DNA of 64,000 bases from Batillaria attramentaria (lineage: Eukaryota > Mollusca > Gastropoda > Batillariidae): assembly GCA_018292915.2 (NCBI GenBank), contig JACVVK020000223.1:149501-213500 (forward strand), written 5' to 3'. Shown piece by piece: positions 50,431-61,925 of this stretch. Positions within the stretch are counted from its first letter, which is position 1; each line of letters starts with the position of its first letter. Made by a program: the position numbers and the translations under genes. The notes under the pieces were generated by a model. The model was not told where the DNA came from. It saw only the letters and a list, made by a program, of their open reading frames with translations, and did no database searches.

Positions 50431-50755
50431 GAAAACTCAGTTTAGTTACAAAGTTACGAAGATCTGACAAAATGGTTCTGAAACTAAAAAGCGAGGGGAC
50501 ACCCCAGTGATAATCTAAAAGGCAAAAGTACGGATGACAGAACAGACTGAGGCACTGGAAAACAAACCCAGACCAGGCATCTGAAAGCCAAGCGAAGATC
50601 CTCTGACGCTGACCAAAGCTAAGCAAATCAGCCCTCACACACCCCAAAGACACTCGCCTAGCCAAGCAGCCAAAGACACACGCCAGGAACAACTTGTCCT
50701 TAAGGGCCAAAAGCCATAGGACGTAAAGCAAGCTAATGATGATGATGATTTAGTT

Positions 50756-50880
50756 ACAACACGCCAGTCCGAGACGCTACGTTCTTACAACACGCCAAAT
50801 CTAGACGCTACGTTCTTACAACACGCCAAATCTAGACGCTACGTTCTTACAACACGCCAAATCGAGACGCTACGTTCGTG
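50756..50880 (+). repeat. Four tandem ~31 bp units in the 5' UTR of copy 2
   Basis: ACAACACGCCAAATCTAGAC plus GCTACGTTCTT is repeated four times. Copy 1 has a single unit (46690-46720). Confidence 0.88.
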
Positions 50881-50924
50881 AGCTTACTTTCCACAGTTGG
50901 ACAATTCCTACAGCTTTTTCAGTT

Positions 50925-52292
50925 ATGGCTAAGAACAAGAGACAAGAGAAATCAGCAACTATCAACAATAAGGTCAGTACTTCTGATGTTATACTACACT
51001 TTTTAAGTCCGATTTTATTTTCTCATGTAACTGAACGTAATCAGTTGCTCCATATCGTTATAGCCGCCTTTATGCATGTACATTAGACAAAACACGGTGA
51101 TTGTTTACAGGGTCGCTGGAAAATTGTGTGGTTTTACATATTTAGCATAATTGTCTTGGCAAATCTGGCAAGTTTGCTAAACTTCTCCTTCGTAGTTAAA
51201 TGTAACAATGCGTTCGTCAAAATGTTACGATAGTAGTGTTTTCAAAAAGCATTTTCTACTGCCAAATATTCGTGCTGGTCTTTTTCTCGTTCCCCCATGT
51301 TTGATATTTCCCTTGTCTGACGGAAAAGGACGTTAAACTCCCAAACACCCATTCGCCTTTTAATGCGTGTTGCGCTCTGCTGTGTAGGACGGCAGTTGTA
51401 AATCTTCATTTTTTTTTTATGTTTGTGTGTGTGTGTGTGTGTGCGCGTGCGCGCGCTATTGCTCGCTTGTTTTTATTGTAAGGCGCCCTGAGGTCCTGCT
51501 TAAAATCTGGTGGTGTCCTATAAATGCACACCCCCTTAATAGTATATAGAAGAAGAAGTAGTAGTAGACAGGGATCAGTAATTTGGAACAGAATACAAAA
51601 CAAAAATTGGAAGCAAATCAGATCCTATGACTATGTTCTAAGTTCCTCGCAACCTTTCTATGTTGCAGAGAGCCCACCCTGCAGCGCTGACCCCCTCCCT
51701 GCTGCAAGCTTACGCCACGCTAGTCATGATGGTGTCGTCTGCAGCCGCTTTCTTCGAGAAAGTCGCCCTCACCCTGCAACGCCTCGTCGTCAAACTTGCG
51801 CGTGGCGCATGGTGATGGTGCAAGGACGGTGCCATCGTGTGCGACGAGGCAGAGAAGAGAACGGCGCAGCACAAAGACAAGCGAACGACGGTTGGGGTCA
51901 GGGGCACTATGGGGAAGCAGCGGGAGAGGAAAGTGTTGCGTGTGTCTGTCAGCGTGCAGACGGACGAGGACAGGCACACGTTCCACTCGCCCGAGTCCTG
52001 CACGTGTAATGGCGGCCTCCAACGGGACTCCAAGAACGACCTGGACTGCGGAAAAGTGATCCTCTTTCTCCGGCGCCATGCGTACGGCGCTACCTATGGC
52101 ACTACTAACGGGAGCAGCAGCAGCAGCAATACCGTCGCTCTGGTCTCACACCACACCACCGGCCCCAACCGCTCCAGAGGGACTCAGACACCGTGCTGCC
52201 CTTTGGTGGTCGACGTGCCGTTCGCACTGAAAGTCGTTGGACAGTTGCAATTAATAAAAATGTTTGCAAAATACAGGCGGCGACCACTCTGA
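50925..52292 (+). pseudogene. Unrecognised two-exon gene, copy 2, with an in-frame TGA
   Basis: Exon 1 (50925-50972) encodes MAKNKRQEKSATINNK. Exon 2 (51669-52292) keeps one frame throughout except for TGA at 51813-51815, codon 65 of about 223. At that point copy 1 reads RGACHKDD while copy 2 reads RGAW, stop, WCKDG, a six-base difference. The core QTDEDRHTFHSPESCTCN and the ending KVVGQLQLIKMFAKYR are conserved with copy 1. Frame conservation on both sides of the TGA suggests recent decay, a polymorphism, an error or use of a downstream start. Product and pathway unknown. Confidence 0.6.
51270..51357 (+). mobile_element. SINE S1 3' fragment in the copy 2 intron
   Basis: Orthologous to 47429-47513, with the same truncation point and the same CATTCGCC ending. 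Confidence 0.8.
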
Positions 52293-52619
52293 AAAACAAA
52301 ACAAAACAAAACAACAAAAAAACCCGCTGACTCTTGTGTGGTGGTTGTAGTAATTAAAGTTTGGGGAAATTTGACATTTTTACGTCTCAGTTTGGTTTTG
52401 GTTCAACTTCTCATGACGTTGATTCTTCCCTCTCTCTCTCTCTTGTATGGGTGAATACACGTATACGCAGAACTAAAAAGCAGTATCCTAAACCGGCCAA
52501 ACCCAAATATAAACCACAAAAACTCTGTGTGTGTGCGTGTGTGCGTGTCAGAGGGGAATGTGGGAGAGAGCATCTAAATTCCTTGTATGAATAAGAAAAA
52601 CTCGGAATGTCCCACACGG

Positions 52620-52910
52620 GGAAACTTGACTTTTCCTCACATGAAACCTTCGCGTCACTGAGGGAGGCGCTACTCTCTAAGAAACGTGGCTAAATCACGA
52701 GAAACACCCCGAGAACCTGCTCTCGAAGGAGAGCATTCTGTAAACCAGCGAAAGTTTTCTCGACCTTAGCCTAGTCAATCCAACCGTCTAGATAGTGATG
52801 AATACGTGACAGAAACGAGTAAAATGATCCACCTGCTTCAGGAACGGCAGTTCTGAAACGATTGTCAAAGCCTTTCTCACAACACTCGAGCTTCCTAATA
52901 ATTTCGGCCT
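52620..52910. other. Intergenic stretch with no recognised feature
   Basis: No repeat family or coding resemblance seen. Confidence 0.4.
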
Positions 52911-52911
52911 T

Positions 52912-53060
52912 TAAGATCTAAGCTCCCAACAAAAAGCTTTCCGAAGTTTGAAAAAAATAATATTTACAGTCGACCGTGCAAGCACAGTCAACTCTGTCAC
53001 AGTTGCAGGATTCACACAGTGTCCAGAAACCGCGACAAAACCGTGCAGAAGAACTGCACG
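52912..53060. mobile_element. Remnant of foldback family F1 with its left flank
   Basis: GATCTAAGCTCCCAACAAAA and the following F1 end AACTCTGTCACAGTTGCAG match 57057-57160. The right half is not recognisable. Confidence 0.65.
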
Positions 53061-53215
53061 CCACCAAGGAACTGTAGTGGGCACGTACACAAATTCAAGC
53101 AAACACGTATAGATATCAATGCAAGTGTAAATTATGACGTTCACAACAAGTAATTCTCACAACAATTGAACACAATAATAATTTCACAAATACTGGACCC
53201 GCAAATTAAGTCATA

Positions 53216-53377
53216 GGGTGGGATGGGTGTTTGGGAGTTTAACGTCCTTTCCTACCACATACGGGTGATATCAAAGACGGGACAACGATGAAAAAGCCAG
53301 CATAAATATCCGGGATACGAACTCAACCCGAGCATTAGAAGTCCAACGCTCTCCCATTCGGCCACCCCGGCTCCCCA
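53216..53377 (-). mobile_element. tRNA-derived SINE S1 with duplication
   Basis: AAWTAAGTCATA flanks at 53204-53215 and 53378-53389. Small deletions lie in the middle. Confidence 0.88.
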
Positions 53378-54160
53378 AAATAAGTCATAATCGGCTCCGG
53401 ATGAAGGAGAGAAACACGAGAGAAACACTGCAGAAACAACGTAGGATACGATACATACAGCTGACTCCTCGTTCCCGCGACGCAGTGTCAAGGCTCACAG
53501 TCGGCTCCGGGTAAACGAGAGATCAATCAACGTAGCACCAACGTAGACTAGTAGCAGAACCGGGTTCTAGGACCACGGGTTCCAAAATGTGACGCGTCCT
53601 GTACCGCTGACAACTCCTGGCTGGCGAAGCGGACCAACACCGTCGGAGAACTTGCCTCTCCCGGGACGGGACCAAACCAACAGGGGGGGCGGGGGGACAC
53701 CTGCATACCAGAAACCTATCGTAAGTCTAGAGCACATCACAATAAACATTCATAGCAGAAACCTAGTGCAAGTCTAGGGCACATCACAATATACAACATA
53801 CAGAGTCCAAGCCGTAATTCCACTAACCTAACGGCACCAACAAAACACTACAACACAATCAGAAAACCTATGACTCAAAGATGGAAATGGAACGTACCTC
53901 AGCGGGCAGTACAAGGGGTTGTCAAGGACGGAGGGCAGGACCTGGCATAAGAATACAAATATGGTCTTCTACGTGCATTGACGAACGGGCCTCAGGAAGA
54001 TGTCCGGCCGTCAGTCCCACCAGCTCCGGGCAAAATGCGCCCAGCGTGGCAAGAACCCTCACTTTTAACAATTCCTGACGGGAACGTTCCAAAAAGCCCA
54101 TGCAGCCCGAGAAACACGGGAGTTACAAGTCACAACTATTGCACGAGCGAGTTGCGACCG
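53378..54160. other. Intergenic stretch with no recognised gene
   Basis: No known repeat or exon seen. A short near-repeat (GCAGAAACCTAGTGCAAGTC and CAGAAACCTATCGTAAGTC) is at about 53705-53780. Confidence 0.4.
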
Positions 54161-54167
54161 GCAAATC

Positions 54168-54842
54168 AGGGCCGCGTTTCTTACGCAAATGCGCTCGCGG
54201 GCGCTTGCGGAGGTCGCTTTGCCTCGTTGGGAAACGGCCAATTAGAATCAAGGCGCTTTCAAAATGGCGGCGGAATCACGAACACGGTTGTTGGCAAGGC
54301 TGAAAAGGAAGAAGAAAACTCTAGTGCTCGCAGCTATCAGTCATCTTTTGAGCGCAGAAGACGACGTTTTTGACGAGGAGCAATAATTACTGGCTTGGAG
54401 CATGATATACCGCTAGTATGCATGTTCTGCTCGATGCAAAACGGAGACGTAAGGCACCATTACGTACTCACTTTGACCACTCCTTCCCCACAAACACACA
54501 CAACATATCCCTGAATGACTGGCGACCACGGCCCGGTGCAATTAGCTCAAATTATTTTCGTATACTATTCTGCACAATTACAAGTTGGGACAGAAGGTCT
54601 CCATCCACCCGCAAATTCATTTTAAGCCATTTCTTAGTTCCACTTCAACGAGGCCTTCGGTGGGCGCCGCCATCTTTGTTTACATAGAAACTGACCACGT
54701 GACCTTTTGTTCGCGGCGAACTTGCTTCAGACTGCGTACGCGAGCGCTTTTTTCGCACGCCGCGGGCAAGTTGCTTGCAAACGGTTTCATAGCAAAGCGC
54801 CCCGGAACGTTTCGGAACGCTCGCCTTAAGAAACGCGGCCCA
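54168..54842. mobile_element. TIR element with GGGCCGCGTTTCTTA ends
   Basis: The left end GGGCCGCGTTTCTTACGC is mirrored by CTTAAGAAACGCGGCCC at the right. The interior includes GCGCTTGCGGAGG and GCCGCCATC. Target duplication is not clear. It overlaps the tandem duplication described next. Confidence 0.6.
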
Positions 54843-55410
54843 GAACTCATACGCGCCGGCGCTGTTGACCAAGGTTGAAAAGGAAGAAGAAAACTCTAGT
54901 GCTCGCAGCTATCAGTCATCTTTTGAGCGCAGAAGACGACGTTTCTGAGGAGGAGCAATAATTACTGGCTTGGAGCATGATATACATGTACCGCTAGTAT
55001 GCATTGTCTGCAGTGCTCGATGCAAAACGGAGACGTAAGACACCCTTACGTACTCACTTTGACCACTCCTTCCCCACAAACACGCACAACATATCCCTGA
55101 ATGACTGGCGACCACAGCCCGGTGCAATTAGCTCAAATTATTTTCGTATACTATTCTGCACAATTACAAGTTGGAACAGAAGGTCTCCATCCACCCGCAA
55201 ATTCATTTTAAGCCATTTCTTAGTTCCACTTCAACGAGGCCTTCGGCGGGCGCCGCCATCTTTGTTTACATAGAAACTGACCACGTGAGCTTTTGTTCGT
55301 GGCGAACTTGCTTCAGACTGCGCGCGCGAGCGCCTTTTTCGCACGCCGCGGGCAGGTTGCGTGCAAACGGTTTCATAGCAAAGCGCCCCGGAACGTTTCG
55401 GAATGCGGCC
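54298..55410. repeat. Tandem duplication, two units of ~540 bp
   Basis: Units 54298-54825 and 54873-55410 both run from GGAAGAAGAAAACTCTAGTG through TATACTATTCTGCACAATTA to CCCCGGAACGTTTCGGAA, with few differences. Each contains the block also found in the MITE at 14662-14937. Confidence 0.92.
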
Positions 55411-55673
55411 CTGGTGTATATGACAATGTCCCCAGTCCAGGGTACACAACCAGTATATTCAATTCGTCCCCGACTGACGGAGTTGTGTCCCGCTCGTGAA
55501 TGTTGTGAGAATTCAGCTGCTACGGTACAGCCAACTGCGCTTTGTCACAGTCCAGTTTTCGTAACTCTCGGCTATTCTATGTGTTCGTGCAGCTGTTTCA
55601 GTGTTGTTACATGTTGTTAATTTTCGGACTTGTCAAGTCTGACACCATCACCGGCTCGACAATATGACCAGTA

Positions 55674-56140
55674 CAGGGGCGCCGGAACCGGGTGGGGGGG
55701 CAGCTGCCCCCCCCCCCCTGTACCCAAGCAGGGGGGGGGGGGGCAAGAGTGTCTTTTTGCCCCCCCCCCCTGGAAAATCAGGTGACTATGGCAAGAGGGG
55801 GGGGGGGGCAAAGCCATGGTCTTGCCCCCCCCCTTCCCCTACCTCTCCCCTACTCCTCTTCCTGCTCTCTCCCTCATCCCACCCAACAGAGAACTGTTTT
55901 TGCAGACCGAAGGCTGTCCGCTCCTCTGATTGCCCCCCCCCCCCCCCCCGGCTTTTCACTTTTTTTTCGGGAAATGTCCTTCTTTTCAGTGGCTCCCTGG
56001 TTCGTAAAGGTTTTTTTGTCTGCGCAGCATCTGATCGTCCCCCCCCCCCCCCCCCGCTGTTCACTTTCTTCGGGCAACGTTCAGTTCCCCCCTCCGAGAT
56101 TCTGCCCTCCCCCTCCCCCCAACATCTTCCGGCGCCCTTG
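55674..56140. mobile_element. Element of C/G runs with inverted ends and 12 bp flanking repeat
   Basis: The left end CAGGGGCGCCGGAA is mirrored by TTCCGGCGCCCTTG. ATATGACCAGTA flanks at 55662-55673 and 56141-56152. The interior alternates poly-C and poly-G runs. The CAGGGG start is hAT-like, but the flanking repeat is longer than 8 bp. Confidence 0.75.
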
Positions 56141-56152
56141 ATATGACCAGTA

Positions 56153-56620
56153 TAAGAAATGATGATGGAGAAATCAGTGTGTGGATGTGCACTGATACAG
56201 ATATCGGATTTTTTCCTCGGAAGCACTGACTTGGCCCGGGTTGTTGCTGTTGTAGTTGTTTCATATTAAATTTTTATTGCGGGTTAAACGCACAGTTTGT
56301 GTAATTTACCTCGGTCGTAGGACTTTATCCTGTAGAATTTACCAGTTATGCGGTAGTGGGCAGCCCGTCGACTTCTCAGCGATGTAGTTTCTGTAACGAT
56401 CGTGTAGACTTCTTCAGGAGCCCAGTCAAGAGCAAGCGGACACTCAAGACTAACAGCAGCACACACAACCGCCACAAAAAGATATCTGACGGACAGGAAT
56501 CAACTACAAAGCCAAGGCAGAGGTCATAATTATTGGGTGAAGCTCAAGACGAAGGTCTAGAGGATCAGAATAAAATTGTCGCTGATGTCGCTGCACTTGC
56601 CAAATTGGATGTTAGAGTGT
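56153..56620. other. Intergenic stretch with no recognised feature
   Basis: No repeat family or exon recognised. Confidence 0.4.
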
Positions 56621-56627
56621 GTGAAAA

Positions 56628-56690
<63 letters not shown>
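56628..56690. repeat. (TG)n microsatellite
   Basis: TG repeat ending CGCGCG. It is followed by GAGCGCAGCGAGTCC and GCGCTCTATAAAAACG, a tail type common to several repeats here. Confidence 0.95.
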
Positions 56691-57110
56691 AGCGCCTTGA
56701 GCGCAGCGAGTCCTTTGCATTTGGAGAGCAGCGCTCTATAAAAACGATGGATTATTATCATTACAATATTACGAACCTGACCTGAGTGACCTTGAAGTCA
56801 GAGGATTTTTCAAGATTCAGAGTCAGGCAGCGAGGTGGAACGAACAAAAGCTGCAGATGAGTGCAGAATGCAACTGATCGATATTTGACTTGTGTACGCA
56901 CCACTAGCAAATCTGACATGTTTCTCAGACTGGTTTGCAGACGCATTGTTACATACAGCAATGCCCGATTCAAACTTGTGAGCTTGAAGAGCAATGGGGA
57001 AAAATGCAATCGTGCTTTAGAATCCAGTCCGTTTGATGTTCTGATTGAAATGATTCAAGATCTAAGCTCCCAACAAAAAGCTTTCCGAAGTATGAAAAAA
57101 ATTTAGAGAG

Positions 57111-57398
57111 TCGGCCGTGCAAACACAGTCAACTCTGTCACAGTTGCAGAGTTTTCAGCGTTCCTGAAACCCCAATAAAAGCCAAGGGCAGCCTGATTTC
57201 ACAGCTCAGTTTGCGTTTTGACACTGAGCGAGAAAGATCGTGCAGCACTCAACATCCGCTAGACACTGTCGCGATGTGTCTCGCTCACTGACCAAAAGCC
57301 AAATAATGTCACGGTAAACTCGTGCTCTGGTGTTATAAGGGTCCCCGAAGCGCTGAAAACTCTGCAACTGTGACAGAGTTGCCTGGATTATGCACAGC
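57111..57398. mobile_element. Foldback MITE, family F1, second full copy
   Basis: Ends pair over CTCTGTCACAGTTGCAGAGT and TTTTCAGCG with the right-end inverse CGCTGAAAACTCTGCAACTG. The interior is the reverse complement of 26235-26512. Confidence 0.83.
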
Positions 57399-57573
57399 AC
57401 AACGACGACGACACATGCAGCTGAACTTTTAAATCTAGGTTAATTTGATGCTTTTGACTGAAATGATTAAAGGACGGGAATGTTCTTTATCTACTGCGTG
57501 CAAAATTCTGTGGTTGACTCTTTTTTTTAATTATCCGAAAGGTTTTAGTCGGAGCTTTTTTCTCTCAGCATCA

Positions 57574-57577
57574 AGCC

Positions 57578-57611
<34 letters not shown>

Positions 57612-57645
57612 CACTCACTCACTCACTCACTCACTCACTCAGCAT
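57574..57645. repeat. (AACT)n then (ACTC)n microsatellite
   Basis: Tetranucleotide arrays, probably the tail of a retroposon ending in AAGCCCTAACTAAC. Confidence 0.93.
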
Positions 57646-57822
57646 CCCAGTTATTCCGCTTATCACAACTTCTCTATTCTATAATATGTTCGTTTGTGCT
57701 GATCGCAGCAATTGGTGTATGGCACAACGAATGTTTCTAGTTTGGGTTTTGGTTCACCCGTGTCGGTATCCCACCCCACCCCTCCCCACCCCTTTTATTC
57801 CCAAAACATTTTGAAGCTACAG

Positions 57823-57825
<3 letters not shown>

Positions 57826-57864
<39 letters not shown>

Positions 57865-57885
57865 CGTGCGTGCGTGCGTGCGCGC

Positions 57886-57930
<45 letters not shown>

Positions 57931-57990
57931 CGGTGCGTGCCCATGCGCGTACGTGGGCGCGTGTGTGCGTACATGTGTGTGTATGCCGTG
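57826..57990. repeat. (TG)n/(CG)n microsatellite
   Basis: Alternating purine-pyrimidine tract including CGCGCGCG and TGCG units. Confidence 0.95.
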
Positions 57991-58690
57991 TGTGGGTGTC
58001 TGTTCAAACATCACCTCCACAAACACGAACCAAATGTTATCTTCACATTCAGTCCTTGTCTGAAGCCGAGATAATGACAAAGTCAAACTGTCATGTGCTA
58101 GCGGTATATATGTTCCTCCCCCCCCCCCCCCCATACCGCCCCTCTCCGTCCCCTCCCGTTTTGTCGTTGTTGTTGTTGTTGCTTTTGTTTCTTTTCCAAA
58201 AAGACGGGGGACCTATTGTGACATTTTTTTTCCCTGTTGATATTCCATATGATCGATCACGCGTGACGATAAAACTGCATCAATCAATATTAGCATAAAC
58301 CGGCTATAGGCATGACCAAACGGTCATAAAAAAAATCCAAAGCTTTCATTGTATATTCTAACAATTGCAACCTTTGTTCTGCAGAACGCGTCAACCTCCG
58401 CCGCAGCAAGCATACAATATGATTGTGTACGCGGTAACTGCAAAAAGATATTTGCCTTGACTTCTTTGGGCGTCAAAATTGGTTGAAAACGTCTCTGTAT
58501 TTATGGGGTTTTATTATTCATCCTTCTGAGGAGTAAAATGCGTTTGTGTAGACTGACGAGGTGAACTTTGGCTGTGCTTGAAATCCGTTTCAAGTCAAAG
58601 TAGGGCCATAGACGAAAATCAATACAAAAAGCAATCTGGCGTCTCCTAGGCAAGCTGTATTGTTATACACCAACAAACACAACACACATT
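57991..58690. other. Intergenic stretch with no recognised gene
   Basis: Contains a poly-C run at 58118-58132 and a (GTT)n run near 58165-58185. Nothing else is recognised. Confidence 0.4.
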
Positions 58691-58696
58691 TTCAAC

Positions 58697-58714
58697 ACGC
58701 ACGCACGCACACAT

Positions 58715-58759
<45 letters not shown>

Positions 58760-58762
58760 TGA
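58697..58762. repeat. (ACGC)n/(AC)n microsatellite
   Basis: ACGC units then AC units. Confidence 0.95.
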
Positions 58763-58925
58763 GAGAGACTGACAGGCGAACTGACCGGCTGGCATACAAA
58801 ATGATACACAGAACCACAGAGAGAGAGAGAGAGAGAGGGGGGGGGGGGATTTTTTCACAAGGATAAAAGGTCGGGTACAAAGTCCTATCTTCAATCTTGT
58901 TCTGGCTGAACTACTAATCAATCAC

Positions 58926-58926
58926 T

Positions 58927-59019
<93 letters not shown>

Positions 59020-59030
59020 ACGTGCGTGCG
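58926..59030. repeat. (AC)n microsatellite
   Basis: About 90 bp of pure CA followed by GTACGTGCGTGCG. Confidence 0.95.
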
Positions 59031-59687
59031 TGCCCTTGAATGGTCTGTGCATGGTAATATTTGTTTTCTAGATTGAAGCTTTTTTTTTTTAGGAGTGACT
59101 ATGATGCCTGAGGCTAATGGGGTATATATAGGCACATTGAGGCCTTCCTGCATTTGTATTTGGCCACACCATCTAACTAGGTATGCTATGCCTGGATAAG
59201 ATAAATGTTTACAAGAAACATTAATTTTCCACATACGTTGTTTCAGTCAATACTTGTTTCAGCACAATAATATTTTGTAGCAAGGAATCAAAAACGAATG
59301 TCCATCACAAATATTATTTAAACATGAAAATATGCCCATTATCTGCATAACCTGTATTTAGATTGAATTCCCTCCAGCCGGAGACTTGCTCTGGATCATA
59401 AATAATATTGTGTCTGTCATGTTTGCACTGCATGTGTAAGCTGGGCAGTGGTAATGGAGCTTCCACAGTTTGGAATAGATTTGAATAGATTTCAGAGGTT
59501 TTAAAGGAAGAACTGAAATATCACGTGTTCTGCTTGTGTTCAAATTTGCATGTGCAAGACAGACAATGGAACGCGACTACAGTGTTAAATAATTTATTTC
59601 TTAAAAGTCTGATCCCGACCACCCATGTCCGCTGCACGATTGTTGTTGTTGTTGTTGTTGTTGTTTGTTTGTTTGTTTGCCCCAACT
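59031..59687. other. Intergenic stretch with no recognised gene
   Basis: AT-rich. The only clear feature is a (TTG)n/(TTTG)n run at 59640-59680. Confidence 0.4.
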
Positions 59688-59700
59688 CTTTGCCAGCTCC

Positions 59701-59852
59701 GGGGAGCTGGGGTGGTCGAATGCTCGGGTCGTGAGTTCGATCCCGGCTGGGGCCAAATATTTGTGCTGGCTTTTTCGTCGTAGCCCCGTCTTTGATATCA
59801 CCCTATGTGGTGGAAAAGGACGTTAAACCCCCAAACACCCACCCCACCCACC
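59701..59852 (+). mobile_element. tRNA-derived SINE S1 with head deletion and 13 bp duplication
   Basis: CTTTGCCAGCTCC flanks at 59688-59700 and 59853-59865. The segment GTAGAGCGTTGGACTTCTAA is missing from the tRNA head. Confidence 0.92.
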
Positions 59853-60067
59853 CTTTGCCAGCTCCAGTGGTGTTCCTCCCAGGTCATGGATGAAATCCAC
59901 GGAGGGCTCGAAGCCTCGAAAGCTGGGGCAATTTTTATTATGCATGATGATGGAGATGAGGATGATGGTAAGCTGATGCTAAGGAGGTCCGTGTGGTTTG
60001 AGACTGCGGGACAGGGCCGCATTCCACGCTCCTTGTCATAAAATAATATCCCGGCGTTATCCAGGCC

Positions 60068-60345
60068 CGGGAACTAAGGCATCTGCGGTGCCGCCCGTGC
60101 AATCATCGGATTATCCACATCATAAGATGTGTCATACCAAGGGAAGCACCCACAAAGTCGCACCCGTGAAGTGGGTGAAGCTCGGCTATGTGGCAGCAGC
60201 CTCCCCATTGGGTCCATAGCACACCCGCTCTGGGTAGGAGCCGACCTATGAAGGAAAAATCCCGCTTGCCTCGGCTGGGACTCGAACCCGGGTCTAACAG
60301 TCCATGGTCCGAAGTGCTAACCACTACACTACGGGTGCCGGTGAC
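60068..60345 (-). mobile_element. Third tRNA-derived SINE type
   Basis: On the minus strand GTAGTGTAGTGGTTAGCAC and GGGTTCGAGTCCCAGCC are clear A and B boxes. They are followed by an unrelated body containing CCTACCCAGAGCGGGTGTG. It is not a tRNA gene because no cloverleaf closes. Confidence 0.65.
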
Positions 60346-60361
60346 CGCTACATGATAATTA

Positions 60362-60595
60362 AAGAGAACAAGCCACTGTACACCAGTAGGAGCCACTTCA
60401 AGCCACTATTACGCAAGGCGTGGGTCATCCCCCGCTAGGCCCGAGGCCGCTGCAGATTGCATAATAGTGGTTTGAAGTGGCTTTTAGAGATCTGAAGATT
60501 TCAAGTAAAAATGCGACTTTTGCAAGGGCTCTGAAGCGTTTTAGAGAACAAGCCACTGCACTACAATAGGAGCCACTTCAAGCCATTTTCAATCT
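60362..60595. repeat. Inverted and direct repeat cluster
   Basis: AGCCACTTCAAGCCACTATT and its inverse AATAGTGGTTTGAAGTGGCT enclose about 60 bp. AGAGAACAAGCCACTG is repeated at 60362 and 60543. Confidence 0.7.
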
Positions 60596-60596
60596 T

Positions 60597-61140
60597 TTGC
60601 ATAGGCTTTTTAAGAGATTGCTGAAGAACGTCTGGGCACCCAAAGTTGTCAGCATAAGAAGCAAACTTCGCATCTTCAACTCCAACGTGAAGTCAGTTCT
60701 GCTCTACGGATGCGAAACATGGAGGACAACGAAGACGATGCAGCAGAAGATCCAGACATTTCTCAACACCTGTCTGAGGCGCATCTTCAACATCCGATGG
60801 CCAGAGGAGATCCGGAACGAAGAGCTGTGGGGGCGAGCGGGGCAGGAACCAGTGGCCAAGCAGATCCTGCGGAGGAAGTGGGGCTGGATTGGACACACCC
60901 TCAGGAAGCCAGCATCCAGCACCACATGCGAAGCCCTGACATGGAACCCGCAGGGGAAAAGGAAGAGAGGCCGGCCTCGCAACAGCTGGAGGCGGGACAC
61001 TGAGGCAGAGCCATATAAGCAGGGGACCAGCTGGACTGGAGTGGCAAAAATAGCCCAGAACAGAGTGCGATGGCGAAGGGTAGTCGATGGCCTATGCTCC
61101 ACTCGGAGCCAGGGGCCTAAGTAAGTAAGTAAGTTTTTAA
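60597..61140 (+). mobile_element. 5'-truncated LINE, ORF2 C-terminus with (AAGT)n tail
   Basis: The frame 60597-61124 (175 residues) has SVLLYGCETWRTTKTMQQKI, RIFNIRWPEEIRNEELW, RRKWGWIGHTLRK and RKRGRPRNSWRRDTE. These are landmarks of the region after the reverse transcriptase in many non-LTR elements. The open frame suggests a fairly young copy. It ends in (AAGT)n at about 61117-61135. Confidence 0.85.
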
Positions 61141-61505
61141 GAGATAAAAACACGAAAAAAAACACGTAGAAATGTGCTCGCCAAGCATCAATAATCTTAG
61201 AGGCATATCAAGATAAATTTATATGGGATAGCATGCTGCGCTTGTTTTAGTCTTTTGCAGCCATTGACGAAATATGCGAAATATGTATCATGAAAACTTT
61301 GACAGTCGCGATGGCCGGAATTTCGCACCAATGCGAAAACGGCAAAGGAAGTGTCAGTTAAACTGCTCCATTTTTCTCGATCATGAGTGAAATACATACC
61401 GTATGCCTGTTCATCAAACAAAACCGGACGTGACATTATATTTTGCTGCCTGCGTTACTGTTTGTTTAAAAAAAAAAAAAACTCCATGATACTCGATAAA
61501 CCGTT
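61141..61505. other. Intergenic stretch with no recognised feature
   Basis: No family resemblance seen. Confidence 0.4.
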
Positions 61506-61511
61506 GGGCTA

Positions 61512-61925
61512 ATGGCCATGTCACACGAGAGGGCAAAATCACTTGAAAACATTGTTTTCAGATGTTTCGCTGCGAAACAACGTGTTTTGTCGTGTGACAT
61601 ACTTCACAACAATGTTTTCAAAACATGTTTTGATCGTGTTTTCAGTTTTAGAGCCTGCCCTAAAATCCGAAAACATGTTTTGTGTTTCAACCAATGAAAA
61701 CCGCCGTGCGGAGTGTCAAGTGACACCTTCCCGTATCCGCTCAGTCAACATGTCCGTAGCAGGACCCTCTCTCTCTCTCTCTCGCCTTAGACGCGCGCTT
61801 GTTTGTTTTCACGTGTGTCATGTACTGTTTCGGAAAGCATGTTTCGGGCGTTTTGCCTTTCAAAACATGTTTTATAAAACATGTTTTAGGAAAACATGTT
61901 TTCAGTGTGACATCACCTTAACCAT
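61512..61925. mobile_element. Imperfect TIR element rich in AAAACATGTTTT
   Basis: ATGTCACACGAG and TTGAAAACATTGTTTTC near the left face AAAACATGTTTTCAGTGTGA and CATCACCTTA near the right. The palindrome AAAACATGTTTT recurs about five times inside. Confidence 0.65.

Noticed and set aside
54645..54878. Repeated open frames in the 54-55 kb tandem duplication
   Set aside because: They occur only because the DNA is duplicated. They have no homology that I recognise, and frames on both strands are equally long.
55664..56146. 160-codon proline/glycine-rich frame
   Set aside because: It is a translation of the poly-C/poly-G interior of the transposon at 55674-56140.
60068..60345. Possible tRNA gene on the minus strand
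   Set aside because: The A and B boxes are good, but the acceptor stem does not close and a SINE-like body follows.
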